Below are positions 8,603 through 18,508 of a stretch of DNA of 64,000 nt, in pieces. Source of the stretch: CAYFMP01 sp964344215. Its GTDB lineage: Bacteria; Pseudomonadota; Alphaproteobacteria; Rhodospirillales; Casp-alpha2. Position 1 is the stretch's first letter. Each line of letters opens with the position of its first letter. The position numbers were made by a program, and so were the translations under genes. The stretch is taken from positions 69,769 to 133,768 of the forward strand of contig CAYFMP010000002.1 of the NCBI GenBank assembly GCA_964344215.1. The letters run 5' to 3'. Below the pieces are notes generated by a model. It worked only from the letters and a program-made list of their open reading frames with translations. It did no database searches and was not told the origin of the DNA.

Positions 8603-8628
8603 TGGTTTTCGGACCGCCGTCGGCGCCC

Positions 8629-9326
8629 TCACCGGGAACGTCTAAGAAGGCGCAGGTAAGCCGGCCGCTCGCCGCGCGAGATCGCCTTGGCCTCGTAACG
8701 GGTCCGTATCCAGTCTGCGGGCGGCTCCGACCAGTCGGCGCGGGCTTCGGCCGGCCACGAGAAATTCGGGTGGCGAAGCACGTGCTCCAGGGTCCATCGG
8801 ACGTAGTCCTTGTGGTCGCTGGCGAACCGGAACTCGGCGCCGTCATCGAGGACGCGGGCGAACTGGTCGAGTGTATCGTCGGTGATGAGACGTCGCCGGC
8901 TGTGCCGTTTCTTGGGCCACGGGTCGGAGAACAGGACGAACAGACGTCCGATACCGGCATCGGGCAGTGCCTCGAAAAGCAGTCGGGCGTCGTCGTCGAA
9001 GATTCGAACATTGTCGATGCCCTCGCCATCGATCCGGGACAACAAAGCGGCAACGCCGTTGACGAACGGTTCGCACCCGATGAAGCCGATTTCAGGATGG
9101 GCCAGGGCCAGGGCGGCGAGGTGTTCGCCCGCGCCGAAGCCGATTTCCAGCCAGACGGCGGCCGGCGCATGGGAAAAACAATCGGCGAGGCTGGCGATCT
9201 CGCCGCCGGGTGGCGGGGTCAGGCGAATTTTCGGCAGCAGGCTCTCAACGAGGGCCTGGCGGCCGGGGCGAAGCTTCTTTCCGCGGCGCCGGCCGTACCA
9301 GCGGGTGTCCGTCTCCCGCTCGCCGC

Positions 9327-9330
<4 letters not shown>
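8629..9330 (-). CDS. trmB: tRNA (guanine-N7-)-methyltransferase TrmB
   Basis: TrmB uses SAM to make m7G46 in tRNA variable loops. The 233-residue product has the SAM-binding WLEIGFGAGEHLAALA motif (about residue 60), IGCEPFVNGVA, and the family signature FSDPWPKKRHSRRR (about 130-145). The GTG at 9330 is the start: it overlaps the metK stop as GTGA, so trmB is translationally coupled to the SAM synthetase that makes its cofactor. The last codons (LRLLRRSR) end at 8629, before the rimP leader terminator. Confidence 0.94.
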
Positions 9331-10526
<1,196 letters not shown>

Positions 10527-10774
10527 AGATGTTCCCTCCGATCTCGGGTTCAATCCAACTGGACCGAGGGCCGCATCGATCTATCCGACGGTGTGAGCCC
10601 ACTTAGCGCCTTTTTTTGCGTGGTGGCAAGCAGTCCAAATCCATCCACGACGTTCACCCGTAAGGGCGATGGCCGCTCTTTTCGCAGGCTTTCGAGCGCG
10701 CGTCAAGGTAATAACCGGGGTCTTCGGGCTCGCGCCCGCGACACAGGAAAATACCGATTTCCGGAGCCCGAAAG

Positions 10775-11251
10775 CTACGAGCCGCCGACGCCCTTGGCCA
10801 ACGACTTGACAAGTTCGAAGAGGCTATGGCGAACGCGCGGATCGGTTATTCGGTAATAGGCGCGGACCAGCTCGAGGGTCTCGCGGCGGGCCAACGGATC
10901 GGGTTCCAGCGATTTCTGATATCGGTCCTTCATGCCGAAACGCAACTGCCCTTCGTGGGACTTCACGGCGTCGGGCAGTTCCTCGAAGAAATAGGATACG
11001 GGCACGTCGAGAATCTGGCTGAACTGAAACAGCCGGCTGGCGCCGATGCGGTTGGCGCCGCGTTCGTATTTCTGAATCTGCTGAAACGTCAGACCGACAG
11101 CGTCACCAAGCTTCTCCTGGCTGAGACCGAGCAGGGTCCGCCGCGAACGGACCCGGCTACCGACGTGAATATCGACGGGATTAGGAACTCCGGGCGGCAG
11201 CCGTTTCTTCTTGGTGCTTCGTTTGGAAGACATGGATTTATTCATGGCCAC
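10775..11251 (-). CDS. XRE/Cro-type helix-turn-helix regulator
   Basis: A 158-residue DNA-binding protein: a basic N-terminal tail (about 1-20), a Cro/CI-type HTH at about residues 32-86 (VRSRRTLLGLSQEKLGDAVGLTFQQIQKYERG) and a helical C-terminal region of about 70 residues. This family of small XRE regulators is commonly found between lnt and metK in alphaproteobacteria, but its targets are not established. The start is GTG at 11251 with GAGG upstream; ATG at 11245 is the alternative. It is separated from metK by about 250 bp, so it may have its own transcript. There is no sensor domain, so any signal would have to act through oligomerisation or another protein. Confidence 0.88.
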   Translation of the reverse strand: MAMNKSMSSKRSTKKKRLPPGVPNPVDIHVGSRVRSRRTLLGLSQEKLGDAVGLTFQQIQKYERGANRIGASRLFQFSQILDVPVSYFFEELPDAVKSHEGQLRFGMKDRYQKSLEPDPLARRETLELVRAYYRITDPRVRHSLFELVKSLAKGVGGS

Positions 11252-11400
11252 AAAGTCCTCGACTGAACGACGTTGTCAGCAGCCTTTCGGATATTTTCCC
11301 CCTTGAGACAGACCACGACGGAGGATCTTATGACAAGTGCTGCCCGTCGAGACCGAACCTTATTGCTTCCCGGGTATATTAGGGGGGCAACGACAGCCTG

Positions 11401-13038
11401 TCACGCCGCCTTTCGAAAGTTTTCGGGTCGCTCGCGCAGAATCAACAGAAATCCCAGGCCGCCGAACAGGGCGATAAGTCCGAACGGAATGGCGTTGCCG
11501 TAGCGGCCGAACGGCGGTACCACCGTCAGGCTGGCCGGCAATTCCGAATCGAGTATCCCCTGTATGCCGAGCGCAAGGCTTTTCTTGACGCGGCCGTACG
11601 GATCGACGACAGCCGAGATGCCGGTATTGGCGACGCGAATCAGGGGTATCCCCTGTTCGACGGCCCGCAAGCGGGCCGCCTCGAGATGCTGGTACGGTCC
11701 CGACGATCGGCCGAACCAGGCGTCGTTGGTCACGTTCAGCATCCAGCCGGGGCGGTCCGCAGGATCGACGACCTCATCCGGAAAAATGGCCTCGTAACAG
11801 ATCAGCGGCGTAACCGGGGGAAGGCCGGCCAGACGCAAAGGCCGCCGCGGCGGGCCCGCGGAGAAGTCGATACGGCCCTCGGTCAACTTGCCGATATTCA
11901 AGAGGTCCCGAAACGGGACGTATTCGCCGAACGGCACCAAGTGGACCTTGTCGTAGGTGGCCACCAGGTTAGCCGCGGAATCGACGGCATGAAGGCTGTT
12001 CCAGATTTGGCGTTGCTGTCCCCCCGTCGAGGCGCGCGGCGCGCCGGCGATGACCAGGCCGCCGGCCGGAGCCACGTTCGCCAGCGCCGACAACAGTCCG
12101 GGCGAGCCCGCCAGATTGTACGGCACTGCCGTTTCCGGCCAGATGATGTGGGTCGGCGGCGGGCCGGTGTCGGCCGGACGTCGGCTGAGCTCGAGTAGGC
12201 GGCGCACGTGACCGGCCCGAAGATCGGGCTTCCATTTCAGATGCTGCGGCGTATTCGGCTGCACGAGCCGCAACCGGACGCCGGCCACCGTCCCATTGTC
12301 GGTCGCCGACAGCCGATAGATGCCGCCGAGCCAGATCAGGCCAAGAGCGGCAAAGACGGCGGCGACGGCGGCCATGTTGCGGGGTCGTCCGGGGGCGGCG
12401 CCGAGCAGCGCCGGTGAAGCCGCGATCAGTACGGTAGCCAAACTGAGGCCGTAGACTCCGCCGACCGCGGCCAGTTGGATCATGCCGTCGGCAAAGGTCC
12501 AGGTAGTGCCGATCAGGTTCCAGGGCAGGCCGGTGAACACCCGGCCGCGCGCCCATTCGACGGCGGTCCAGATCGCCGCAAACAGGAATAGCCGCCCGCT
12601 TCCCGATCCGCCGCCGAGCCGGAACGCCATGTTGCTCAGCGCCGTCGCCAGCCCGACGAAAATGGCGAGGCCAGCAGCCAGCCCCGCCACCGCGAACGGC
12701 GCCATCCAGCCGTAGCGGCCGGCGTCGACCAGAAAGGCGTAGGCGATCCAGTAGAGCCCGGCCGCGAAATACCCCACTCCGAACCACCAGCCGACGGCGA
12801 ACGCGGCGCGTGTTCTGGCGGCGCTCTCGCTCAGCCAGAACAGGCCGACGAAAGCGGGCACCAGCATGAAAACCATATGCAGGGGCGGCAGCCCGCCGGC
12901 CGCCGCGACTCCCAGAACAGCGGCCGCCCCTTGGCGCCGCCACCCGCTCAAATCGCAGGTCCATTCGCGTATCCGTTCGATCGGGGAAACGATAGGCGGC
13001 GTCGAACCAGCCTCCGAGGGGCCGCCGCCGGATGGCAT
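11401..13038 (-). CDS. lnt: apolipoprotein N-acyltransferase
   Basis: Lnt adds the third acyl chain to the N-terminal cysteine of lipoproteins in the inner membrane. The 545-residue protein has several N-terminal membrane segments (about 38-245) followed by a nitrilase-like periplasmic domain. The catalytic triad is visible: Glu302 (IIWPETAVP), Lys364 (YDKVHLVPFGEYVP) and Cys414 (LICYEAIFPD); a final membrane helix is near the C-terminus. Its ATG overlaps the corC stop as ATGA, so corC-lnt are coupled, the usual alphaproteobacterial and E. coli order. The ~30-residue Pro/Gly-rich N-terminal extension ahead of the first helix is unremarkable. Confidence 0.96.
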   Translation of the reverse strand: MPSGGGPSEAGSTPPIVSPIERIREWTCDLSGWRRQGAAAVLGVAAAGGLPPLHMVFMLVPAFVGLFWLSESAARTRAAFAVGWWFGVGYFAAGLYWIAYAFLVDAGRYGWMAPFAVAGLAAGLAIFVGLATALSNMAFRLGGGSGSGRLFLFAAIWTAVEWARGRVFTGLPWNLIGTTWTFADGMIQLAAVGGVYGLSLATVLIAASPALLGAAPGRPRNMAAVAAVFAALGLIWLGGIYRLSATDNGTVAGVRLRLVQPNTPQHLKWKPDLRAGHVRRLLELSRRPADTGPPPTHIIWPETAVPYNLAGSPGLLSALANVAPAGGLVIAGAPRASTGGQQRQIWNSLHAVDSAANLVATYDKVHLVPFGEYVPFRDLLNIGKLTEGRIDFSAGPPRRPLRLAGLPPVTPLICYEAIFPDEVVDPADRPGWMLNVTNDAWFGRSSGPYQHLEAARLRAVEQGIPLIRVANTGISAVVDPYGRVKKSLALGIQGILDSELPASLTVVPPFGRYGNAIPFGLIALFGGLGFLLILRERPENFRKAA

Positions 13039-13958
13039 CAGGTCTCGCTGTCCGTTTTTCGGGAGGGCGGAAGCGGCCCGAGCAGCCGCAGACGCTTTAT
13101 TCGGCGGGGATCGGCGTCGAGAATCTCGAACTCGACGCCGGACGGATGCTTGACCAGTTCGCCACGGATCGGCACCCGGCCGGCCAGCGAGAATACCAGG
13201 CCGCCCAGTGTGTCGAAATCCTCGCGCTCCTCGTCCGAGACGATTTCGCCGATCGCTTCCTCGAGCACTTCGATGGCGACTCGGGCGTCCGCTACATAGC
13301 CGCCGTCGGCGGTGGGAAGAAGGTCCGGTTCGGCGCCCTGGTCGTGTTCGTCTTCGATTTCACCGACGATTTCCTCGACCAGGTCCTCGATGGTGACGAG
13401 GCCGTCGACTCCGCCGAACTCGTCGACGACCAGCGCCATGTGGCAGCGTTTGACCCGCATCTCCAGCAACAGCTCCAAGACCTGCATGGACGGCGCCACG
13501 AAGAGAATCTTGCGCTGAATTCCGGTCAGCGCGAAATCCTTGTCGGTGCCGCGCCACGCCAACACGTCCTTGGCGTGGATCATGCCGGCCGCGTCATCCA
13601 GGTTGTCCCGATAGATCGGCAGCCGCGAATGGCCCTCCCGGGTGATCAGGTCGATGACCTCGGCAAGCGGCGCGTCGCTCTCGACGGCGACGATGTCGGC
13701 CCGCGGCACCATCACGTCGTGAACGGTGCGATCGCGCAATTCGAGGATATTGGCCAACAGAAGTCGTTCATCGTCGTTGATCGGGACCTCGGATTCCTCA
13801 CGCTCCTCGATTAGCTCGTCGAGCGTGTCTCGCGCCGAATGCTCGCCGTTGCGGTGACGGCGCAGTCCTCGCATCCATGACAGCACGGCCGTGGCGACCG
13901 AGGATTCGTCTTCGGCCCCGGTTTCCCGGGGCGGGCTACTTGAGGATTGGTCGTTCAT
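13038..13958 (-). CDS. CBS-domain protein of the CorC/HlyC/YbeX family
   Basis: A 306-residue soluble CorC-like protein: a short N-terminal region, a CBS pair (about 75-200; RTVHDVMVPRADIVAVE and VDEFGGVDGLVTIEDLVEEIVGEI) and a C-terminal CorC/HlyC domain (about 215-295). It lacks the N-terminal membrane DUF21 domain of CNNM-type transporters. The E. coli homologue YbeX is linked to magnesium/cobalt homeostasis and ribosome metabolism. It lies between ybeY and lnt with 4-bp overlaps at both ends, the conserved ybeZ-ybeY-ybeX-lnt order. The family is sure; the biochemical role is not. Confidence 0.93.
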   Translation of the reverse strand: MNDQSSSSPPRETGAEDESSVATAVLSWMRGLRRHRNGEHSARDTLDELIEEREESEVPINDDERLLLANILELRDRTVHDVMVPRADIVAVESDAPLAEVIDLITREGHSRLPIYRDNLDDAAGMIHAKDVLAWRGTDKDFALTGIQRKILFVAPSMQVLELLLEMRVKRCHMALVVDEFGGVDGLVTIEDLVEEIVGEIEDEHDQGAEPDLLPTADGGYVADARVAIEVLEEAIGEIVSDEEREDFDTLGGLVFSLAGRVPIRGELVKHPSGVEFEILDADPRRIKRLRLLGPLPPSRKTDSET

Positions 13959-14509
13959 CGATGTTGACTGTCCGCCGCTCCGGCCGGCCTCTCGCCGGCC
14001 GGTTCCCGGTAAGGGTCGGAAATGCCGAGACCGTCGAGAACTTCGGTCTCGAGGCGCTCCATTTCTTTCGCTTCCGCTTCGAGTTCATGGTCGTAACGCA
14101 ACAGGTGAAGCATACCATGAACCACCAGGTGACATAAATGGTCGCCTAGGGTCTTGCCCTGCTGGGCGGCTTCCGAAGCGGCGGTTTCATAGGCGATGAT
14201 GACGTCGCCCAGCAGGAAGGCGACGCTTGGCGGCTGAGAACCTGTGTCCGTCGCCGAGTCCAGATTGGCGAAAGAAAGGACGTTGGTGGGTCGGTCAGTA
14301 CCCCGGTAATCGCGGTTGAGGACCCGAACCGTCCGGTCGTCGCTCAGAACGACACTGGCCTCGACGGCGACCGGCAGAGGTTCGGCCCGTTCCCGGCCCG
14401 CCGCGAATGCGGCCGAAGCGGCCGAACGACAGAGCCCTCCCGGGTCCGGCACGGTATCCGCCCATTCGGCGCTGTCCACGGAAACGGCGATGTTCAGATG
14501 GGTGTTCAT
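13955..14509 (-). CDS. ybeY: endoribonuclease YbeY
   Basis: YbeY is a zinc-dependent endoribonuclease involved in 16S rRNA 3'-end maturation and ribosome quality control. The product is 184 residues from the ATG at 14509. It carries DYRGTDRPTNVLSF and the metal-binding segment HLVVHGMLHLLRYDH, with all three zinc histidines present. The usual glycine of HGxLHLxGYDH is arginine here (R before YDH). An extension to 14656 overlaps phoH and has no case. The start is 10 bp after the phoH stop and the stop overlaps corC by 4 bp. Confidence 0.93.
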   Translation of the reverse strand: MNTHLNIAVSVDSAEWADTVPDPGGLCRSAASAAFAAGRERAEPLPVAVEASVVLSDDRTVRVLNRDYRGTDRPTNVLSFANLDSATDTGSQPPSVAFLLGDVIIAYETAASEAAQQGKTLGDHLCHLVVHGMLHLLRYDHELEAEAKEMERLETEVLDGLGISDPYREPAGERPAGAADSQHR

Positions 14510-14519
14510 CGGCGACCTG

Positions 14520-15584
14520 CTAGGCCTCGTCTTCCGGTCGGTCGCCGGTTTCGCCGTTGCCGTTGTTTTCGTAGGCGGCCGCCGCCCTTCGTTTGGACTC
14601 GGCTCGAGCGTAGGCGCTAACGATGCGACCGACCAGCGGATGGCGAACGACGTCATTCTCGCCGAAACGAACGAAGCGGACTCCGGGGACCTTCCCCAAC
14701 GTCTTCATGGCGTCGCGAAGTCCGGAACGGATGCCGCGCGGCAGGTCGACCTGACTTAGGTCACCGGTGATCACCATGCGCGAGTTCTCACCAAGCCTGG
14801 TCAAAAACATCTTCATCTGAACGGCGGTCGTGTTCTGGGCCTCGTCCAGAATGACGAAAGCGTTGCTCAGCGTGCGTCCGCGCATGAAGGCCAACGGCGC
14901 AACCTCGATTTCGCCGCTTTCCAGACGCTTGACGACCTGCGGTCCGGGCATCATGTCGAACAGGGCGTCATACAGTGGCCGCAGATAGGGATCGACCTTC
15001 TCGCGCATGTCGCCGGGCAGGAAACCCAGCTGCTCGCCGGCCTCGACGGCCGGACGCGACAGAATGACGCGGTCGACGTCGCCGCGGACCAGCCGCTCGA
15101 CGGCTTTGGCGACGGCCAGGTAGGTCTTGCCGGTTCCGGCCGGGCCCTCGCCGAATACGAGCTCGGCCTCGTCGATGGCCTTGACGTAGTCGGCCTGCAC
15201 GGACGAGCGCGGCGAGATCTTCTTCTTGCGGGTCTGGATGGTCAGGTCGGCGTCGGCGACGTCGCCGCCGGGCGCAGTGGCCATCCGCAAGACGCCGTCG
15301 ACTTCCTGGCGATCGACCGCCCCCCCGCGCTCGAGCCGGCCGTACAGCGCGTCGAGAACCTCGCAGGCGGCGTCGACAGCGCCGGCGTCGCCACTGATGG
15401 TCACTTCGTTCCCGCGTGCGTCCAACAGGACGCCGAGGGCCTGTTCGATCTGCGCCAGATGGGCGTGGTGGGAGCCGAACAACTCGATCGCCAGGTTGTT
15501 GTCATCGAAGGTCCGGTCGGCCGTGGTCTGTTTGGCGGCGGCGCCGTTGTTGGCCGGCGGGCTTGATTTCGGATTTGTTCTCAA
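14520..15584 (-). CDS. ybeZ: PhoH-like ATPase (YbeZ)
   Basis: A 354-residue PhoH/YbeZ ATPase, which in E. coli partners YbeY in rRNA processing. Walker A is GPAGTGKTYLA (about 146-156) and Walker B FVILDEAQNTT (about 245-255); an N-terminal KH-like segment (about 25-110) precedes them. The start is TTG at 15584, forming a TTGA overlap with the miaB stop and preceded by GAGGG at 7-nt spacing. The acidic C-terminus (NGETGDRPEDEA) is close to the ybeY start. miaB-ybeZ-ybeY-corC-lnt is a single coupled series here. Confidence 0.94.
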   Translation of the reverse strand: MRTNPKSSPPANNGAAAKQTTADRTFDDNNLAIELFGSHHAHLAQIEQALGVLLDARGNEVTISGDAGAVDAACEVLDALYGRLERGGAVDRQEVDGVLRMATAPGGDVADADLTIQTRKKKISPRSSVQADYVKAIDEAELVFGEGPAGTGKTYLAVAKAVERLVRGDVDRVILSRPAVEAGEQLGFLPGDMREKVDPYLRPLYDALFDMMPGPQVVKRLESGEIEVAPLAFMRGRTLSNAFVILDEAQNTTAVQMKMFLTRLGENSRMVITGDLSQVDLPRGIRSGLRDAMKTLGKVPGVRFVRFGENDVVRHPLVGRIVSAYARAESKRRAAAAYENNGNGETGDRPEDEA

Positions 15585-16957
15585 GCGTACGCCCTCGCCG
15601 ATTGGCCGCTCACCGCCAACGAAGCGCCGAGACTGTTGGCGTGCGCCGATTCGATGGTGAGCTCGGCGATGTCCCCCATCAAGCTTTCAGGCGCATCGAC
15701 ATGAACCGCCTGCATAAAGGGGCTGCGCCCGACCAACTGTCCCGGCCGCCTCCCCGGTTGCTCCAACAGCACCGGCATGACGCGACCGACGCAGGCTTCG
15801 TTGAAGGCGGCCTGCTGTTCGTTGAGAAGGTTCTGCAGGATCGCAAGACGCGCCGATTTGACGGCGGCCGGCACCTGTTCCCCATACTCCGCCGCCGGGG
15901 TGCCGGGGCGCGGGCTGTACATGAAGGAATAGGCCTGCGCGAACCCGATGTCGCCGATCAGGTTCAGCGTCGCCCGGAAGTCGTCCTCCGATTCGCCGGG
16001 AAAGCCGACGATGAAATCGGACGACAGCGCCATGTCCGGACGCGCCTCGCGCAGACGCTCGACCAGCCGCTGGTAGTCGTCGGCCGTATGGCGCCGGTTC
16101 ATGGCCTCCAGCATCCGCGGCGAACCGGACTGCACCGGCAGGTGGAGAAACGGCATCAGGTTCGGTACGTCGCGATGCGCCGCGATCAGTTCGTCGTCCA
16201 TGTCGGCGGGATAGGATGTGGTGTATCGAATTCTTTCGAGCCCGGCGATGCCGGCCAGTTCCTCGATCAACCTGCCCAGGCCCCATTCCGTGCCGTCGTT
16301 GTGGGCGCCGTGGTAAGCGTTGACGTTCTGGCCGAGCAGGGTGATCTCGCGGACGCCGCCGCCAACCAGCTCGCCGACCTCGTCGACGACCTGCGCCACC
16401 GGCCGGGAATACTCGGCGCCACGGGTGTATGGGACGACACAGAAGGTGCAAAACCTGTCGCAGCCCTCCTGAATGGTGACGAAGGCGCTGCGCCCTTCAG
16501 ACGCGGTTGGCGCCGGCAGATGGTCGAACTTCGATTCGAGCGGGAAATCCGTTTCCAGGACGGCGTCCGAGGTGCGCTGCGCCGCGGCCACCATGTCGGG
16601 CAGCTTATGATAGGTCTGAGGGCCGAAGACCATGTCGACAAACGGCGCCCGGCGCAGGATCTCCTCGCCCTCGGCCTGGGCGACGCAGCCGGCGACCGCC
16701 AGGATCATCGACGCGCCGGCGGCTTTCCTGGCATCCTTCAGGTCGCGCAACCGGCCCAATTCGGAATAGACCTTTTCGGCCGCCTTTTCCCGGATGTGGC
16801 AGGTGTTGAGGATGACGACGTCGGCGGCCTCCGGTGCCGAAACCTGTGCGTAGCCGAGCGGCGCCAGGGTATCCGCCATACGATCCGCATCGTAGACGTT
16901 CATCTGACAGCCGTAGGATTTGATGTAAAGTTTCTTAGCCAAGGGCGTCCGCGCCAC
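15581..16957 (-). CDS. miaB: tRNA-2-methylthio-N6-dimethylallyladenosine synthase MiaB
   Basis: MiaB is a radical-SAM methylthiotransferase that converts i6A37 to ms2i6A37 in tRNA. The 458-residue protein has the N-terminal MTTase domain with three conserved cysteines (KSYGCQMNVYD, LNTCHIREKA, AVAGCVAQ), the radical-SAM motif CDRFCTFC (about residue 165-172) and a C-terminal TRAM domain. It starts at ATG 16957; about 147 bp separate it from fur. It heads the miaB-ybeZ-ybeY-corC-lnt series and overlaps ybeZ by 3 bp. Confidence 0.97.
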   Translation of the reverse strand: MARTPLAKKLYIKSYGCQMNVYDADRMADTLAPLGYAQVSAPEAADVVILNTCHIREKAAEKVYSELGRLRDLKDARKAAGASMILAVAGCVAQAEGEEILRRAPFVDMVFGPQTYHKLPDMVAAAQRTSDAVLETDFPLESKFDHLPAPTASEGRSAFVTIQEGCDRFCTFCVVPYTRGAEYSRPVAQVVDEVGELVGGGVREITLLGQNVNAYHGAHNDGTEWGLGRLIEELAGIAGLERIRYTTSYPADMDDELIAAHRDVPNLMPFLHLPVQSGSPRMLEAMNRRHTADDYQRLVERLREARPDMALSSDFIVGFPGESEDDFRATLNLIGDIGFAQAYSFMYSPRPGTPAAEYGEQVPAAVKSARLAILQNLLNEQQAAFNEACVGRVMPVLLEQPGRRPGQLVGRSPFMQAVHVDAPESLMGDIAELTIESAHANSLGASLAVSGQSARAYA

Positions 16958-17104
16958 GATGGCGAGCCGGACTGCTTCGGGAGCCGGTTCGCCTTCCCAG
17001 GTCAGGTTTCATCAAAGGTCCGCGTTGCCACTTAATCTCGGGCTTTCCCTCTAAGATTGAGAACGGTATCACCCCGCCCGGCGGTGTCAAGCCGGCGGCT
17101 TCGC

Positions 17105-17524
17105 TCACTCGTCCTTGTCAATGGGAACTCCATACAACTCCAATCGGTGGCCGACCAGCTTCATGCCGTGTTGTTCGGCTATCTTTTCCTGCAGCGCCTC
17201 GATTTCGTCGTTGTGGAATTCGATCACGTTGCCGGACTTGACATCGATGAGATGGTCGTGATGGGCGTCGGTCGCCTCTTCGTAGCGCGCCCGGCCATCG
17301 CCGAAATCGTGGCGATCAAGGATATCCGCCTCCTCGAACAGGCGGACGGTCCGATAAACGGTGGCGATGGATATGCGCGGATCAAGCTCGCTGGCCCGGC
17401 GATAGACCTCTTCGACGTCGGGATGGTCGTCGGCACCGGAAAGCACGCGGGCGATGACCCGGCGCTGGTCGGTCATCTTCATGCCCTTGTCGATACAAAG
17501 CTTTTCGATCCTGTTTTCAGGCAT
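17105..17524 (-). CDS. fur: Fur-family metalloregulator (Fur/Mur type)
   Basis: A 139-residue Fur-family repressor from ATG 17524 (an in-frame start at 17566 is the alternative). The winged-helix domain holds DPRISIATVYRTVRLFEEADIL (recognition helix), followed by the metal/dimerisation region HDFGDGRARYEEATDAHHDHLIDVKSGNVIEF. It has no CxxC pairs for a structural zinc, as in alphaproteobacterial Fur/Mur proteins, several of which sense manganese. The heme-regulatory motif of Irr is absent, so Irr is unlikely. It lies between miaB and mucR, each with separate spacing, so it is probably monocistronic. Whether it senses iron or manganese cannot be decided. Confidence 0.92.
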   Translation of the reverse strand: MPENRIEKLCIDKGMKMTDQRRVIARVLSGADDHPDVEEVYRRASELDPRISIATVYRTVRLFEEADILDRHDFGDGRARYEEATDAHHDHLIDVKSGNVIEFHNDEIEALQEKIAEQHGMKLVGHRLELYGVPIDKDE

Positions 17525-17662
17525 TCCGGCTTCCTGAACGAAGAAGGACGAACGGCGGCGTTCCATTTGGACGCGCCTTATCCATCTGAGTATAGCGCAA
17601 GGAACGGCTGTCGCCCAGAAATGCGAATGAAAATTGGTTGCATGATCCCGGGTGACACTACG

Positions 17663-18076
17663 CTAGCGGCGGCGCTTGCGCGGTTTGGTTCCAAGCCCGA
17701 TCTTCTTGGCCAGGTTGCTTCTGTGCTTGGCGTAGTTGGGCGCAACCATCGGGTAGTCGGGCGGCAACCCCCAGCGTTCCCTGTACTCGTCGGGCGTGAG
17801 GTCGTAGGCCGTCTTCAGGTGGCGTTTGAGCATCTTCAGCTTCTTGCCGTCCTCGAGGCACACGATGTAATCGGGAAACACCGATTTCTTCACCGGAACG
17901 GCGGGTTTCGGTTTCTCCGGCGCGGCCTGGGCGTTGCCGACGGCGGCCAGGGTCTTGTAGACGTCCTGGATCAGTTGCGGGAGGTCGCCCGACGGCACCG
18001 AGTTGTTGCCGGCGTGCGCTGCGACGATTTCGGTCGTCAGTTCGAGTAATTCGCTAACGTTCGGTTTTTCGCTCAT
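17663..18076 (-). CDS. mucR: MucR/Ros-family transcriptional regulator
   Basis: A 137-residue MucR/Ros protein; the family are H-NS-like, oligomeric regulators of AT-rich promoters (exopolysaccharide, motility and cell-cycle genes) in alphaproteobacteria. The N-terminal oligomerisation region (about 1-45) and basic C-terminal tail (KPRKRRR) are present. In the zinc-finger block CLEDGKKLKMLKRHLKTAY the Ros ligands are only partly kept: Cys73 and His86 align, but Asp76 replaces the second cysteine and Ala90/Tyr91 stand at the second histidine. Such variants are known in MucR homologues. The upstream ~130 bp is AT-rich, compatible with autoregulation. Confidence 0.93.
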   Translation of the reverse strand: MSEKPNVSELLELTTEIVAAHAGNNSVPSGDLPQLIQDVYKTLAAVGNAQAAPEKPKPAVPVKKSVFPDYIVCLEDGKKLKMLKRHLKTAYDLTPDEYRERWGLPPDYPMVAPNYAKHRSNLAKKIGLGTKPRKRRR

Positions 18077-18210
18077 GTAATATCGTCCCTGACGGCAACC
18101 TTGCTCCAAAAATCGGAGAACTTCGTGGCCTCTAGCGGGATATTGTATTGGTTAGTCAAAACGAGAGCCCCTATATAGTAAAAAACATCGGATTCGGGCA
18201 AGCAAAATAC

Positions 18211-18492
18211 ATGAAAAGCTCCACAAAGCACAGATCGAGCAGTGATGTTGATTTCTTCATCGACATAACTTCCGATGTATGTCCACTTACTTTCGTAAAG
18301 ACCAAACTGTTAATCGAGAAGATGGACATGGGGCAGATCGCCGAGGTCCGCCTGAAAGGCCGCGAACCGTTGGAAAACGTCCCTCGGTCGGTCGCCGAAC
18401 ACGGTCATAGCGTTCTCTCCATGGACCCCGAAGATCCGGCCGGGGCCGCCGACGACGTCCACCGTCTCGTCATCCGAAAAGAGACCGCCTGA
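18211..18492 (+). CDS. TusA/SirA-family sulfur-carrier-like protein
   Basis: A 93-residue protein with the TusA fold signature: DVDFFIDITSDVCPLTFVKTKLLIEKM, where the Cys-Pro of CPLTFVK matches the sulfur-accepting CPxP-type active site, and a closing strand DDVHRLVIRK. TusA proteins accept persulfide sulfur from desulfurases and pass it on for tRNA thiolation, molybdenum cofactor or sulfur oxidation. The start is uncertain: ATG 18211 is used; TTG 18148 is in frame. It faces tsaB tail-to-tail with 16 bp between, in the place where rimI often lies. Confidence 0.8.
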   Translation: MKSSTKHRSSSDVDFFIDITSDVCPLTFVKTKLLIEKMDMGQIAEVRLKGREPLENVPRSVAEHGHSVLSMDPEDPAGAADDVHRLVIRKETA

Positions 18493-18508
18493 AAGGCCGC
18501 CGGACAGA

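Noticed and set aside
10527..10774. Known SAM riboswitch before metK
   Set aside because: The conserved cores of SAM-II, SAM-V and SAM/SAH could not be recognised by eye; only a weak pseudoknot candidate is left.
11330..11503. Small plus-strand frame with a good GGAGG site opposite the lnt 3' end
   Set aside because: Largely antisense to lnt, Arg/Pro-rich without family features; expression cannot be supported.
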